DNA from: Blastococcus haudaquaticus | GTDB taxonomy: Bacteria > Actinomycetota > Actinomycetes > Mycobacteriales > Geodermatophilaceae | Length of the DNA: 64,000 nt | Assembly (NCBI RefSeq): GCF_900230285.1 | Contig: NZ_OCNK01000001.1 | Coordinates: forward strand, 930,001 to 994,000 | Direction of reading: 5' to 3' | Shown: positions 8,358 to 15,675 of the stretch, in pieces | Layout: each line of letters begins with the position of its first letter | Numbering within the stretch: the stretch's first letter is position 1 | Translations under genes and position numbers: made by a program | The notes under the pieces: generated by a model | What the model saw: the letters and a program-made list of their open reading frames with translations, nothing else | Database searches by the model: none | What the model was told of the DNA's origin: nothing

Positions 8358-9680
8358 ATGCGATGGCCCCCCCTCCGACGTCGTCGGGCGCCTCCAGCTG
8401 CCGAACCCCCCCGACCGTGGCGCGAGCGCGCGTTCCGGTCCCTGCGGGTGCCGAACTACCGAACCTTCTTCACCGGTCACGCCGTCAGCGTGACCGGCAC
8501 CTGGATGCAGCGAGTGGCGCAGGACTGGCTCGTGCTCGAGCTGTCCGACTCCGCGGTAGCCGTAGGCGTGGCCACCGCCCTGCAGGCGGTGCCGACCCTG
8601 CTGCTCGGCGTGTGGGGCGGCGTGCTCGTCGACCGCCTGGACCGGCGCCGCACGATCATGGGCACCCAGGCCGTCAGCGCGGTCCTGGCCGCCGTCCTCG
8701 CGGTTCTCACCCTCACCGGGGCCGTCCAACTGTGGATGGTGTTCGGGCTCGCCTTCGGCCTGGGCCTGGTCACAGTCCTCGACGGACCGGCGCGCCAGGC
8801 CTTCATCACCGAGATGGTCGGCCCCGAGGACTACGTCAACGCGCAGTCGCTCAACTCCACGATCCACAACCTGGGGCGCCTCCTGGGCCCCGCCGCGGCA
8901 GGGCTCCTCATCGCCTGGGCCGGCAGCGGGCTCGCCTTCGCCGTCAACGCCGCCTCGTTCGTGGGGGTGCTGGCGAGCCTCTGGCGCATCGACCCCGACC
9001 GCCTGCACCGCCGCGAACCCGCCCCGCGCCGCAGAGGCCAGGCGATGGAGGCTCTGCGCTACGTCTGGCGCCGCCCCGACCTGCGTGCCTGCATGCTGCT
9101 CGTCACCGTCGTCGCCCTGTTCGGCCAGAACTTCCGGGTGGTCCTGCCGGTCTTCGCCCGGGATGTCCTCGGCGGCGGCGCGGAGACCTACGGGTGGCTG
9201 ACCTCCGCTCTCGGCGCGGGGGCCGTGATCGGTGCCCTGGGCAGCGCGGCACGGGAGCGGGTCAGCACCTGGTCGTTGCTGCTGTGGACCGGCGGTTTCT
9301 CCGGCGCCAGCATGCTGCTGGCCGGAGCGCCCGGCCTCGCGATCGCCCTGGGACTGCTCGTCGGCCTGGGCGTCACCAACATCTGCTTCAACACCCTTGC
9401 GCGGGTCCTGCTGCAGCTCGGCGTCGACGCCAGCATGCAGGGCCGCGTCATGGCGCTGCACGCCACCGTCTTCCTGGGCAGCACGCCGATCGGCGGGCCG
9501 CTGCTCGGTTGGATCTGCGAGCAGTTCAGCGCACGGGCGGGTCTGTTCCTCAGTGGCGTGGCCCCCGCCGTCGCGGCCCTGGCACTGCTGCCCACGCTGC
9601 GCCGCCTGCGCCCGCGGTCCGACGAGCCTCCTGCACCCGACCAGGCCGTCGAGCCCGGGATCCGGACGACCCCCTCCTGA
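8358..9680 (+). CDS. MFS transporter (MFS_3 / EntS-like)
   Basis: This 440-residue protein has about 12 hydrophobic helices, an N-terminal motif FRSLRVPNYRTFFTGHAVS typical of the MFS_3 group, and the loop GVLVDRLDRRRTI after helix 2. ATG at 8358 is preceded by a G-rich ribosome site. The start lies only 19 bases downstream of operator b, so a bound regulator could block transcription or initiation directly. A hairpin at 9767 ends the unit. It resembles the MFS proteins at 1509 and 44362 in family only. As part of the island it is likely to move a pathway compound, but whether it imports or exports is unknown. Confidence 0.85.
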   Translation: MRWPPLRRRRAPPAAEPPRPWRERAFRSLRVPNYRTFFTGHAVSVTGTWMQRVAQDWLVLELSDSAVAVGVATALQAVPTLLLGVWGGVLVDRLDRRRTIMGTQAVSAVLAAVLAVLTLTGAVQLWMVFGLAFGLGLVTVLDGPARQAFITEMVGPEDYVNAQSLNSTIHNLGRLLGPAAAGLLIAWAGSGLAFAVNAASFVGVLASLWRIDPDRLHRREPAPRRRGQAMEALRYVWRRPDLRACMLLVTVVALFGQNFRVVLPVFARDVLGGGAETYGWLTSALGAGAVIGALGSAARERVSTWSLLLWTGGFSGASMLLAGAPGLAIALGLLVGLGVTNICFNTLARVLLQLGVDASMQGRVMALHATVFLGSTPIGGPLLGWICEQFSARAGLFLSGVAPAVAALALLPTLRRLRPRSDEPPAPDQAVEPGIRTTPS

Positions 9681-9766
9681 ACGGGCCGGGAGCCCGCGAC
9701 CCGGTCCGGGCTACGGCTCGACCGGACTCGGGACGCGGCACGTCCGGGGCACCGGCACCCACGGAC

Positions 9767-9795
9767 GGCGCCCCGCGGGGTCACCGCGGGGCGCC
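9767..9795. terminator. bidirectional hairpin terminator
   Basis: GGCGCCCCGCGG at 9767-9778 pairs perfectly with CCGCGGGGCGCC at 9784-9795 around a five-base loop. It lies between the converging ends of the MFS gene (9680) and the oxygenase operon (9822). There is no U-tract, as is common in high-GC actinobacteria. Confidence 0.7.
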
Positions 9796-9821
9796 GGACG
9801 TCAGGACCCGGTCCTCGTGGA

Positions 9822-10874
9822 TCAGTAGCTGGCGGTGACCAGCCGCTGGAACTCCTCCGGCGACTCGAGCACCTCGCGGACCAGGTCCGCGGCCTCCTCG
9901 CCGTTCAGCGGGTCGAGCGGCCGCTGCTGGCTCTCCAGTTCGGCGAGCAGCTCCTCGTTCTCCACCGCGCACTGGAAGCCCTCGCGCAGCGCCTCCACCT
10001 GCGGGTCCTCCATCTGCGGCGACACGATCAGCGAGCGCCCCGTCTCGCCCATCGCGATGAGGCTGTCCACGATGGCCTGCGCCTCGGCGTCGAGCGCCTC
10101 GGTCCCGCTGATGGCCGGGGTGTCGGGCAGCAGCGGGTCCGGCTCCTCGTCCACGGTCACCACGGGACGGACGTCGCCGGACTCGATGGCCCCCAGCTGG
10201 CTGTCCACCGGCAGGGCGTGGGCGTCGGCGTTGCCCGCGACCACCGACTGACGGGCCTCGGTGGACCCGGCGAAGCCGGTGATGATCTCGAACGGGAACC
10301 CGTAGGCCTCGCCGAGGATGTTGGGCGCGATGTAGTCGTTGGCGCCGGGACCCTGGGCGACGAAACGCACCGTCTGCCCGGACTCGACGATGTCCTGCCA
10401 GGTCTGGAAGGGGCTGTCCGGGGACACGACCACCACGTTCGGCGGTGCCGAGACCCGGCCGATCCAGTTGAGGTCGTTGAGGTCGAAGTTGGCGCCCTCG
10501 GCACCCGCGATCTGAGCGGACACCAGCCCGACCGTGTTCACGATCTGCAGCCGGTTCTCCGAGGCCGGGGCCGCCGCCGTCTTGTTCGTGGCGACGAGGC
10601 CGCCGGCGCCGGGCTCGTTGCGGACGACGAGCCGGGCCCCGGTGCACTCCTCGAGGTAGGGGGCCATGGCCCGGGCGTAGGCGTCGTAGCCCCCACCGGG
10701 CTCGTAAGGGACGACCAGGTCCACGTCCTCCCCGTCGAACACCTGCTCGGCCTCTCCGGAGGCCGAGGCGCCGGAGTCACCTTGGGACCCGCAGGCGGCG
10801 AGCGCGCCGGCGAGCGCCAGCGCCACGGTCACGCGGCCGATCGGCCGTCGCGAGCTCCTGATCGTTGCCATCAT
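9822..10874 (-). CDS. TctC-type solute-binding lipoprotein, without its own membrane genes
   Basis: The 350-residue protein has a lipoprotein signal with lipobox ALAACGS (Cys about 28) and the tripartite tricarboxylate transporter receptor signature VVPYEPGGGYDAYARAMAPYL followed by NEPGAGGL. ATG at 10874 (MM start) follows GAAGGAG. It is the last gene of the ferredoxin-Rieske operon. The membrane parts TctA and TctB are not in this operon but are encoded at 24051-23395 with a second binding protein, so two receptors may share one permease. Such systems import citrate, phthalates, terephthalate and other carboxylates, which fits an aromatic-acid oxygenase operon. Confidence 0.85.
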   Translation of the reverse strand: MMATIRSSRRPIGRVTVALALAGALAACGSQGDSGASASGEAEQVFDGEDVDLVVPYEPGGGYDAYARAMAPYLEECTGARLVVRNEPGAGGLVATNKTAAAPASENRLQIVNTVGLVSAQIAGAEGANFDLNDLNWIGRVSAPPNVVVVSPDSPFQTWQDIVESGQTVRFVAQGPGANDYIAPNILGEAYGFPFEIITGFAGSTEARQSVVAGNADAHALPVDSQLGAIESGDVRPVVTVDEEPDPLLPDTPAISGTEALDAEAQAIVDSLIAMGETGRSLIVSPQMEDPQVEALREGFQCAVENEELLAELESQQRPLDPLNGEEAADLVREVLESPEEFQRLVTASY

Positions 10875-10934
10875 GTGCGACTCCTTCGTCGAGGGGGCCG
10901 GTCCGGCGGGACCGGCTGCGGTGCGGGAAGGCGG

Positions 10935-11798
10935 TCAGCCGGCCGGTAGCTGGACGGAGTCCAGGAAGGAGAGGATGCGCGCGGGCGCGGTGTCCTCGGT
11001 CTGCTCCGCCACGGGAGCGTCCCAGTAGTCGGCGTGCGGCAGGCACTCCTGCAGGTAGCGGGCCGCCGACGGCGCGTGCGAGTCGTCCTGCCCCGGCACG
11101 ATCAGCGTCGGGGTGGCCAGCTCGAGCAGGTCCTCGGGCTCCGCGCCGGGGACGGTGTCACGGTCGAACATCAACCGTGCCGTCCCGCTGACCAGCACGG
11201 CGTAGCGCTCGGGGTCGGTTCGCGCGTACGCGCCGGCGAACTCCGGGTCGGTCCGGACGACGCTGTTCCAGGGACCCACCCGGGGATCCTTCGTGAAGCC
11301 GAGCTCGGTGTCGCGCACGAGCTCGACCACGGCGTCCAGGCCCCGCTCCTCCACGAACGACAGGTGCCGGCCGAAGCGCGCGTGCTGCTTCATCCGGTAC
11401 TTCACGCCGCCGGCCGGGGAGTACAGCACCATGCTCGCGACCCGCTCCGGGGAGGCGACGGCGACCGCTGCCGCCGTGGAGCAGCCCACGCAGCCCCCCA
11501 TGAGATGGGCCGAGGCGACACCGAGGTGGTCGAGGAGCCCCACGGCCTGCGCGACGTAGTCCTCCCAGCGGATCCGCTGCAGCCGTCCACCCGAGTGGCC
11601 CGACTCCCGCCGGTCGAAAGTGATGCACGTGTAGCGGGTGCTCAGGTGGTCCAGCAGCGCGAGGCGCCGGTACACGCCCACCGTCCGCCAGCTCTCCAGT
11701 GTGGAGTCGAAGCCCCCGGGGGAGAACATCAGCAGAGCCGGCCCGGAGCCGGTCACCTCGTAGCGCGTCTGGATTCCGTCGATGACGGCGGTGGGCAC
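10935..11798 (-). CDS. alpha/beta hydrolase with cysteine nucleophile
   Basis: The 287-residue protein has an alpha/beta hydrolase core: an oxyanion region SPGGFDST, a strand TFDRRESGHSGG (61-71) typical of lactonase and peroxidase-like members, and a nucleophile elbow GGCVG (101-105) with Cys103 where most members have serine. The acid is probably in the PGQDDSHAP segment. I do not see the usual catalytic histidine near the C-terminus (the WDAPVAEQTEDTAP region has none), so the mechanism may be atypical. A G-x-C-x-G nucleophile is known from dienelactone hydrolases. In this operon it could hydrolyse a ring-cleavage lactone or thioester; that is inference. Confidence 0.78.
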   Translation of the reverse strand: MPTAVIDGIQTRYEVTGSGPALLMFSPGGFDSTLESWRTVGVYRRLALLDHLSTRYTCITFDRRESGHSGGRLQRIRWEDYVAQAVGLLDHLGVASAHLMGGCVGCSTAAAVAVASPERVASMVLYSPAGGVKYRMKQHARFGRHLSFVEERGLDAVVELVRDTELGFTKDPRVGPWNSVVRTDPEFAGAYARTDPERYAVLVSGTARLMFDRDTVPGAEPEDLLELATPTLIVPGQDDSHAPSAARYLQECLPHADYWDAPVAEQTEDTAPARILSFLDSVQLPAG

Positions 11799-11826
11799 AG
11801 TGGGTGTCCTCTCGGAGTCGGTCGGG

Positions 11827-12660
11827 TCAGGTCGCTGACGGGACCGGGATGCCCCCGGGCAGCTGGCGGGCGGAACGGACGTCGTCGGCGTACGTCGTCA
11901 TCGCCTCCAGCGTGAGCTGGGCGACGTTGACGTAGGTGTCGCGTGCCCCGTCGAGGGCCGACGCCGCGTAACCGATGGCCGCGTTGACCATCCGCATGCG
12001 GCCGTCGAGCCACGGACCGCCACCGAAGCCCCCGACGACCGGGATGGAGACGGCATCGGCCACCGCGGCACCGACCACCGGGCCGGAGTTGGTGAAGTTC
12101 AGCAGGGCGGCGCCCGCGTCCTCCAGCCGCCGGGCCTCGGCGACCATGTCGTCGAGCAGCTCCGCCGGCACCGCATCGGCCGCCGACGGCACGGACTTGT
12201 ACTCGACGCCGTACCGCAGCGCCGTCTGCGGCGTGATGCCGAACTGCGCGAACACCGGGATCCCTGCGCGGTTCACCGCCTCGACCGCCTCCGGGTAGTC
12301 CGAGGCAGCGTCGAGCTTGACCATGTCGACGCCGGCCTCCTTGACGAACCGGATGGCCGCACGGACCGCCGCGTCGGCGCCCTCCTGCAACGGGCCGAAC
12401 GGGAAGTCGACGCTGACCAGTGCCCGGGAGACTCCCCGGCGCACGGCCTTGGCGACGACCAGCATCTCCTCCATCGTCACCTCGAACGGGTTCGAGTGAC
12501 CCCAGAGGTTCACGCCCACGGTGTCGCCCACGGAGACCAGGTCGACGCCGGCGCGGTCCACGATCCGGGCGACCTGGTAGTCCCACGCCACGACGCCGAC
12601 GATCTTGCGCCCGTCGTCCTTCATCCGCTGCAGGTCGCGCAGCCCCACGCGCTCAGACAC
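11827..12660 (-). CDS. PanB-fold (ketopantoate hydroxymethyltransferase-like) protein, divergent active site
   Basis: The 277-residue protein aligns with ketopantoate hydroxymethyltransferase: SVGDTVGVNLWGHSNPFEVT (43-62) corresponds to the PanB metal-binding VGDSLG motif, VSVDFPFGPLQ to VVADMPFG, and QFGITPQTA to GHIGLTPQ. However, the region that carries the catalytic glutamate in PanB (LEGVP or similar) reads LLNFTNSGP, and the GH of GHIGLTPQ is AQ. So metal binding may be kept while the folate-dependent aldol step of pantothenate synthesis probably is not. The GTG start at 12660 overlaps the previous gene by eight bases. It belongs to the Rieske operon and is likely an aldolase or lyase-like pathway enzyme. 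Confidence 0.72.
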   Translation of the reverse strand: MSERVGLRDLQRMKDDGRKIVGVVAWDYQVARIVDRAGVDLVSVGDTVGVNLWGHSNPFEVTMEEMLVVAKAVRRGVSRALVSVDFPFGPLQEGADAAVRAAIRFVKEAGVDMVKLDAASDYPEAVEAVNRAGIPVFAQFGITPQTALRYGVEYKSVPSAADAVPAELLDDMVAEARRLEDAGAALLNFTNSGPVVGAAVADAVSIPVVGGFGGGPWLDGRMRMVNAAIGYAASALDGARDTYVNVAQLTLEAMTTYADDVRSARQLPGGIPVPSAT

Positions 12661-13168
12661 GGAGCGCGCTCAGCAGGTCGACGACGTCGGCCTCGTCGGC
12701 CGAGGGAAGCAGCACCCGCGCGTGCGGCCGCAGCGCGGCCACGGCCGCCGCGGCCGCCGTCCCGGCGTGCGTGCCGTCCCCGAGCACCAGGCCCGCGGTC
12801 TGGATCCCGCGCTCCCAGCAGGCCTTGCCGAGTGCGTAGGCGCCCCCCACGCCGGAGTCGTTCGTGGCGACCATGACGACCACCGACGCGCTGGCCAGCT
12901 CGTCGGCGAGGGTCGCCGGACCGCCGTCGATGCCGCGCAGGACGACGTCCCCGGCGGCGCCGGCGCCTGCCTCGCACACGTAGAAGCGCGCGTTGGCCCA
13001 GTCGTGCTGCGCCGTCCGGCTCAGCACGTCCGCCGCACCCTCGTCCAGGGCGACGACCCGCCCCGCCCGCGACGGGGCGATGGGCCGGTCGATCCGGTAG
13101 CGCGCCTCCTGGGCCGTGGCCGCACGGGCGCAGCTGCTCAGTGTCTGCGTCTGGACCGCCACGGTCAC
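12653..13168 (-). CDS. protein of unknown function in the Rieske operon (171 aa)
   Basis: I do not recognise this protein. Its GTG start at 13168 overlaps the Rieske stop as GTGA, and its end overlaps the PanB-like start, so it is embedded in a tightly packed operon. The sequence alternates predicted strands and helices in a Rossmann-like pattern, with ARFYVCEAG, the hydrophobic strand ASVVVMVATNDSGVGGAYALG (about 90-110, written here in part), and a loop VLGDGTHAGT. There is no signal peptide or membrane helix. The conserved-looking glycine loops suggest binding of a nucleotide or phosphate. The context implies a role in the oxygenase pathway. Confidence 0.6.
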   Translation of the reverse strand: MTVAVQTQTLSSCARAATAQEARYRIDRPIAPSRAGRVVALDEGAADVLSRTAQHDWANARFYVCEAGAGAAGDVVLRGIDGGPATLADELASASVVVMVATNDSGVGGAYALGKACWERGIQTAGLVLGDGTHAGTAAAAAVAALRPHARVLLPSADEADVVDLLSALRV

Positions 13169-14451
13169 ACCGAGGAGATCGGGAAGCCGGGGCGGACGCG
13201 GACGTCGTCGCGGGCGGCGGCGAGAAACGCCTCCTTCTGCGGGAGCACGACGGCGGCCGACCGGACGTGGTGGTGCGCCGGGTCGACCCCGGGCGGGGTC
13301 ACGCCCTTGTCGCGCAGCGCGGTGGCCGCCCGGTACAGCTTCTGGCGGGCCTTGATGATGCCGCTGTCGGCCGGGACCAGGCGCTCCTTGGTGCGGTCGA
13401 CGATCGGGCCCATGCTCTCCTGCAGCGAGGAGTCCTGGATCGCGATGCCCTCGACCCCGGAGTACCACTCCCCGGTCCGCTGCTTCTCGCGGTTCATCAG
13501 GTAGTCGTTGTCCATGTTCGCCTCGGGCCGGTAGGTGCCCGGGATGTTCTTGCTGTGCACGCCGTGGCCGTCGACCATGGCCTGCCGCTCCGCCTCGGTG
13601 AGGGGCCGCATGGGGTGGTAGTCGAAGCTGTACGCCCAGCAGTTCTCGTCGTCGATCGGGATCCAGAAGTGCCCGTGGATCGGGTGGTCACCGCGCGGGG
13701 GGACCATCGTGAACGACGGCATAACCCACGGCGTGATCCGCCAGTAGTACGACCCCTCCTCGGCATTGCGCCGGGCTCCGACGAAGAGGCCACCGTCGCT
13801 GTCGGCCACCTCGAAGAACGGCTTCGTGTCGTTGAGGTTGTACTGGTTGCCCTTTGCGCCCTTGAACAACGGGTCGCTCCTCAGGCCACCGGAGTGCAGG
13901 AACGTCACGTGGCTGGAATCGATGCCGCCTTCGAAGGCCTGCAGCCAGTTGCTCTGCTGCCAGCGCTTGGAGGTGTAGTGGTGCTCCGGCGGGGTGAGCG
14001 CGAACTCGAACTCCGGCAGGGGCGGCTGGGTCGCCGGGTCGCCCATGTACGTCCAGAGGACGTCACCGATCTTCACCAGCGGGTACGAGGTCAGCTTCAC
14101 GTTCTCGGCGAAGCTGGAGTTGTCGGCCTCGGAGGGGACCTCGACGCACTGGCCCGTGGTGTCGTACTTCCAGCCGTGGTACGGGCAACGCAGGCCGCCA
14201 TCCTCGTTCCGCCCGAACCAGAGGGACGCGCCGCGGTGTGCGCAGAACTCGTCGATGAGACCGTAGTTGCCGTAGCTGTCGCGGAAGGCGACCAGGCGCT
14301 CGGAGAGCAGCTTGAGCCGGATCGGCGGGCAGCCGTCCTCCGGCAGCTCCTCAGCCAGACAGGCGGGCATCCAGTACTGGCGGAACAGCTCACCCATGGC
14401 CGTTCCTGGGCCGGTCCTGGTCAGCAGCTCGTTGATGTCCTGGCGAAGCAC
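13165..14451 (-). CDS. Rieske non-heme iron oxygenase, phthalate 4,5-dioxygenase-like large subunit
   Basis: The 428-residue protein has a Rieske [2Fe-2S] centre with Cys70-x-His72 (FCAHRG) and Cys89-x2-His92 (CPYHGWKYD), and a catalytic domain with the mononuclear-iron histidines His181 and His186 in IDSSHVTFLHSG. The N-terminus (LLTRTGPGTAMGELFRQYW) is characteristic of the phthalate 4,5-dioxygenase and phenoxybenzoate dioxygenase group, single-component alpha-only oxygenases. These dihydroxylate a ring or demethylate an aromatic ether. It lies 69 bases after the ferredoxin gene, its likely electron donor; no reductase is encoded in the window. The exact substrate is inferred to be a carboxylated aromatic. 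Confidence 0.87.
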   Translation of the reverse strand: MLRQDINELLTRTGPGTAMGELFRQYWMPACLAEELPEDGCPPIRLKLLSERLVAFRDSYGNYGLIDEFCAHRGASLWFGRNEDGGLRCPYHGWKYDTTGQCVEVPSEADNSSFAENVKLTSYPLVKIGDVLWTYMGDPATQPPLPEFEFALTPPEHHYTSKRWQQSNWLQAFEGGIDSSHVTFLHSGGLRSDPLFKGAKGNQYNLNDTKPFFEVADSDGGLFVGARRNAEEGSYYWRITPWVMPSFTMVPPRGDHPIHGHFWIPIDDENCWAYSFDYHPMRPLTEAERQAMVDGHGVHSKNIPGTYRPEANMDNDYLMNREKQRTGEWYSGVEGIAIQDSSLQESMGPIVDRTKERLVPADSGIIKARQKLYRAATALRDKGVTPPGVDPAHHHVRSAAVVLPQKEAFLAAARDDVRVRPGFPISSV

Positions 14452-14520
14452 GGGTCTCTCCTGTCCCAGCCGCGTGGTGGGCTGAATGTCTTACCTCGAT
14501 GGGGGGCCGTCAACTGACGG

Positions 14521-14844
14521 TTACGGCTGCTGGGGCGGCACGTCGACGGTCAGACCGTCCAGCTCGGGCGAGAGGGGGATCTGACAACTCAGCCGGCTGC
14601 TGTCGCGCGGCTCGGAGACCGCCATCTCCAGGAGGTCCTGCTCCAGATCGTCCGGCTCGCCGACGAGCTCGGCGAACTCCGCTCGGACCCACACGTGGCA
14701 CGTCGCGCAGGAGGCGTTCCCCCCGCATTCACCGATGATGCCGGGGACGCCGTTCTTGACGGCCGTGGCCATCACCGATTCCCCGACGGCTCCGTCCACC
14801 GCATGCTCTTGACCCGAGCCCCCGACGTAGACCACCTTCGGCAC
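14521..14844 (-). CDS. [2Fe-2S] ferredoxin, putidaredoxin type
   Basis: The 107-residue protein has the adrenodoxin/putidaredoxin cysteine pattern: Cys40, Cys46, Cys49 (ECGGNASCATCHVW) and Cys87 (RLSCQIPL). Such ferredoxins carry single electrons to oxygenases or P450s. It is the first gene of the operon that continues into the Rieske oxygenase, making it the likely donor, although phthalate 4,5-dioxygenases classically use a fused FMN-ferredoxin reductase. The GTG start at 14844 follows GGAAGGTG. Operator c lies 46 bases upstream. A matching ferredoxin reductase is not present in the window and would have to come from elsewhere in the genome. Confidence 0.88.
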   Translation of the reverse strand: MPKVVYVGGSGQEHAVDGAVGESVMATAVKNGVPGIIGECGGNASCATCHVWVRAEFAELVGEPDDLEQDLLEMAVSEPRDSSRLSCQIPLSPELDGLTVDVPPQQP

Positions 14845-14890
14845 GGCGCACCTTCCGTAGTACCTGGGCCGACTGCGGGCCTCCGGGCAT

Positions 14891-14909
14891 TGGTATGTCC
14901 ATTAGACCA
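14891..14909. promoter_or_regulatory. 19-bp dyad operator, site c
   Basis: The site reads TGGTATGTCCATTAGACCA, matching the consensus at 16 of 19 positions. It lies between divergent starts, 46 bases from the ferredoxin gene and 21 bases from the histidine phosphatase gene. A second interleaved inverted repeat, AGACCACATTGTGTCT at 14904-14919, overlaps its right half. Confidence 0.68.
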
Positions 14910-14930
14910 CATTGTGTCTAGGGTCACGAC

Positions 14931-15590
14931 ATGCCCAGCCTCGTCCTCCTGCGCCACGGCGAGAGCGCCTGGAACGCGCGGGACGTCTTCACCGGCCAGG
15001 TCGACGTCGACCTCACGCCCCGCGGCGAGGAGCAGGCCCGGCGGTGCGGACCGACCCTGCGCGAGGCGGGCCTGCTCCCGGACCGGGTGTACAGCTCGAC
15101 CCTGACGCGTGCGGTCCGCACGGCTGCGCTGGCCCTCGCGGCCGCGGGGCGCCCCTGCACCCCCACGCAGGATTGCCGCCTCGACGAGCGCAGCTACGGG
15201 GCCCTCGAGGGGCTCCCGCGCTCCGAGGTCCTCGCCCGCCACGGCGCGGAGCAGTACCGGCGGTGGCGCCGCTCGTGGGACGTGGCTCCCCCGCCGGTCC
15301 GGATCGGGGGCGTCGTGCGCCCCGGGGAGAGCCTCGCCGACGTCGCCGCCCGCCTGCGGCCCTGCTGGGAGGACGTCCTGGCGCCCGACCTCCGAGTCGG
15401 CCGCACCGTCCTGGTGGTCGCGCACAGCAATTCCCTGCGGGCGCTGATCGCCGTCCTGGACGGGGTGGGACCCGACCGGGTGCCGGAACTGGAGGTCCCG
15501 ATCGCCGAGCCGCTGCACTACCTGCTTGACGACCGGGCGAGGCCTCTCGTGCCGGGCGGCCGGTACGTCAGGTCGCTGCCGCAGCGGTGA
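14931..15590 (+). CDS. histidine phosphatase / phosphoglycerate-mutase-like protein
   Basis: The 219-residue protein carries the histidine phosphatase signature LLRHGESAWN with His9 as the phosphorylated residue, ERSYGALEG like the cofactor-dependent phosphoglycerate mutase GpmA, and the second histidine in VVAHSNSLRAL. It could interconvert 2- and 3-phosphoglycerate or be a phosphatase of another substrate. GpmA proteins are usually about 230-250 residues, so it is slightly short. It shares operator c with the oxygenase operon and is followed 85 bases later by the regulator gene, so both may be transcribed together. A glycolytic-type enzyme in a catabolic regulon is unusual. Confidence 0.72.
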   Translation: MPSLVLLRHGESAWNARDVFTGQVDVDLTPRGEEQARRCGPTLREAGLLPDRVYSSTLTRAVRTAALALAAAGRPCTPTQDCRLDERSYGALEGLPRSEVLARHGAEQYRRWRRSWDVAPPPVRIGGVVRPGESLADVAARLRPCWEDVLAPDLRVGRTVLVVAHSNSLRALIAVLDGVGPDRVPELEVPIAEPLHYLLDDRARPLVPGGRYVRSLPQR

Positions 15591-15663
15591 CGAGGCGGCC
15601 GCGGAGCCACCCGGGAGCGTGACGGCCCGGTCTCGTTCGGGCTCCTGGCCGGTAAGGGTCGCC

Positions 15664-15669
15664 TACGAT
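15664..15669 (+). promoter_or_regulatory. possible -10 element for a leaderless regulator mRNA
   Basis: TACGAT ends six bases before the GTG at 15676, a spacing typical of leaderless actinobacterial transcripts, and there is no ribosome site before that GTG. I could not identify a clear -35. Confidence 0.35.
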
Positions 15670-15675
15670 GCGGGG

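Noticed and set aside
11827-12660. Calling the PanB-fold gene panB for pantothenate synthesis
   Set aside because: The catalytic glutamate region is changed and the gene is in an oxygenase operon, so the biosynthetic role is doubtful.
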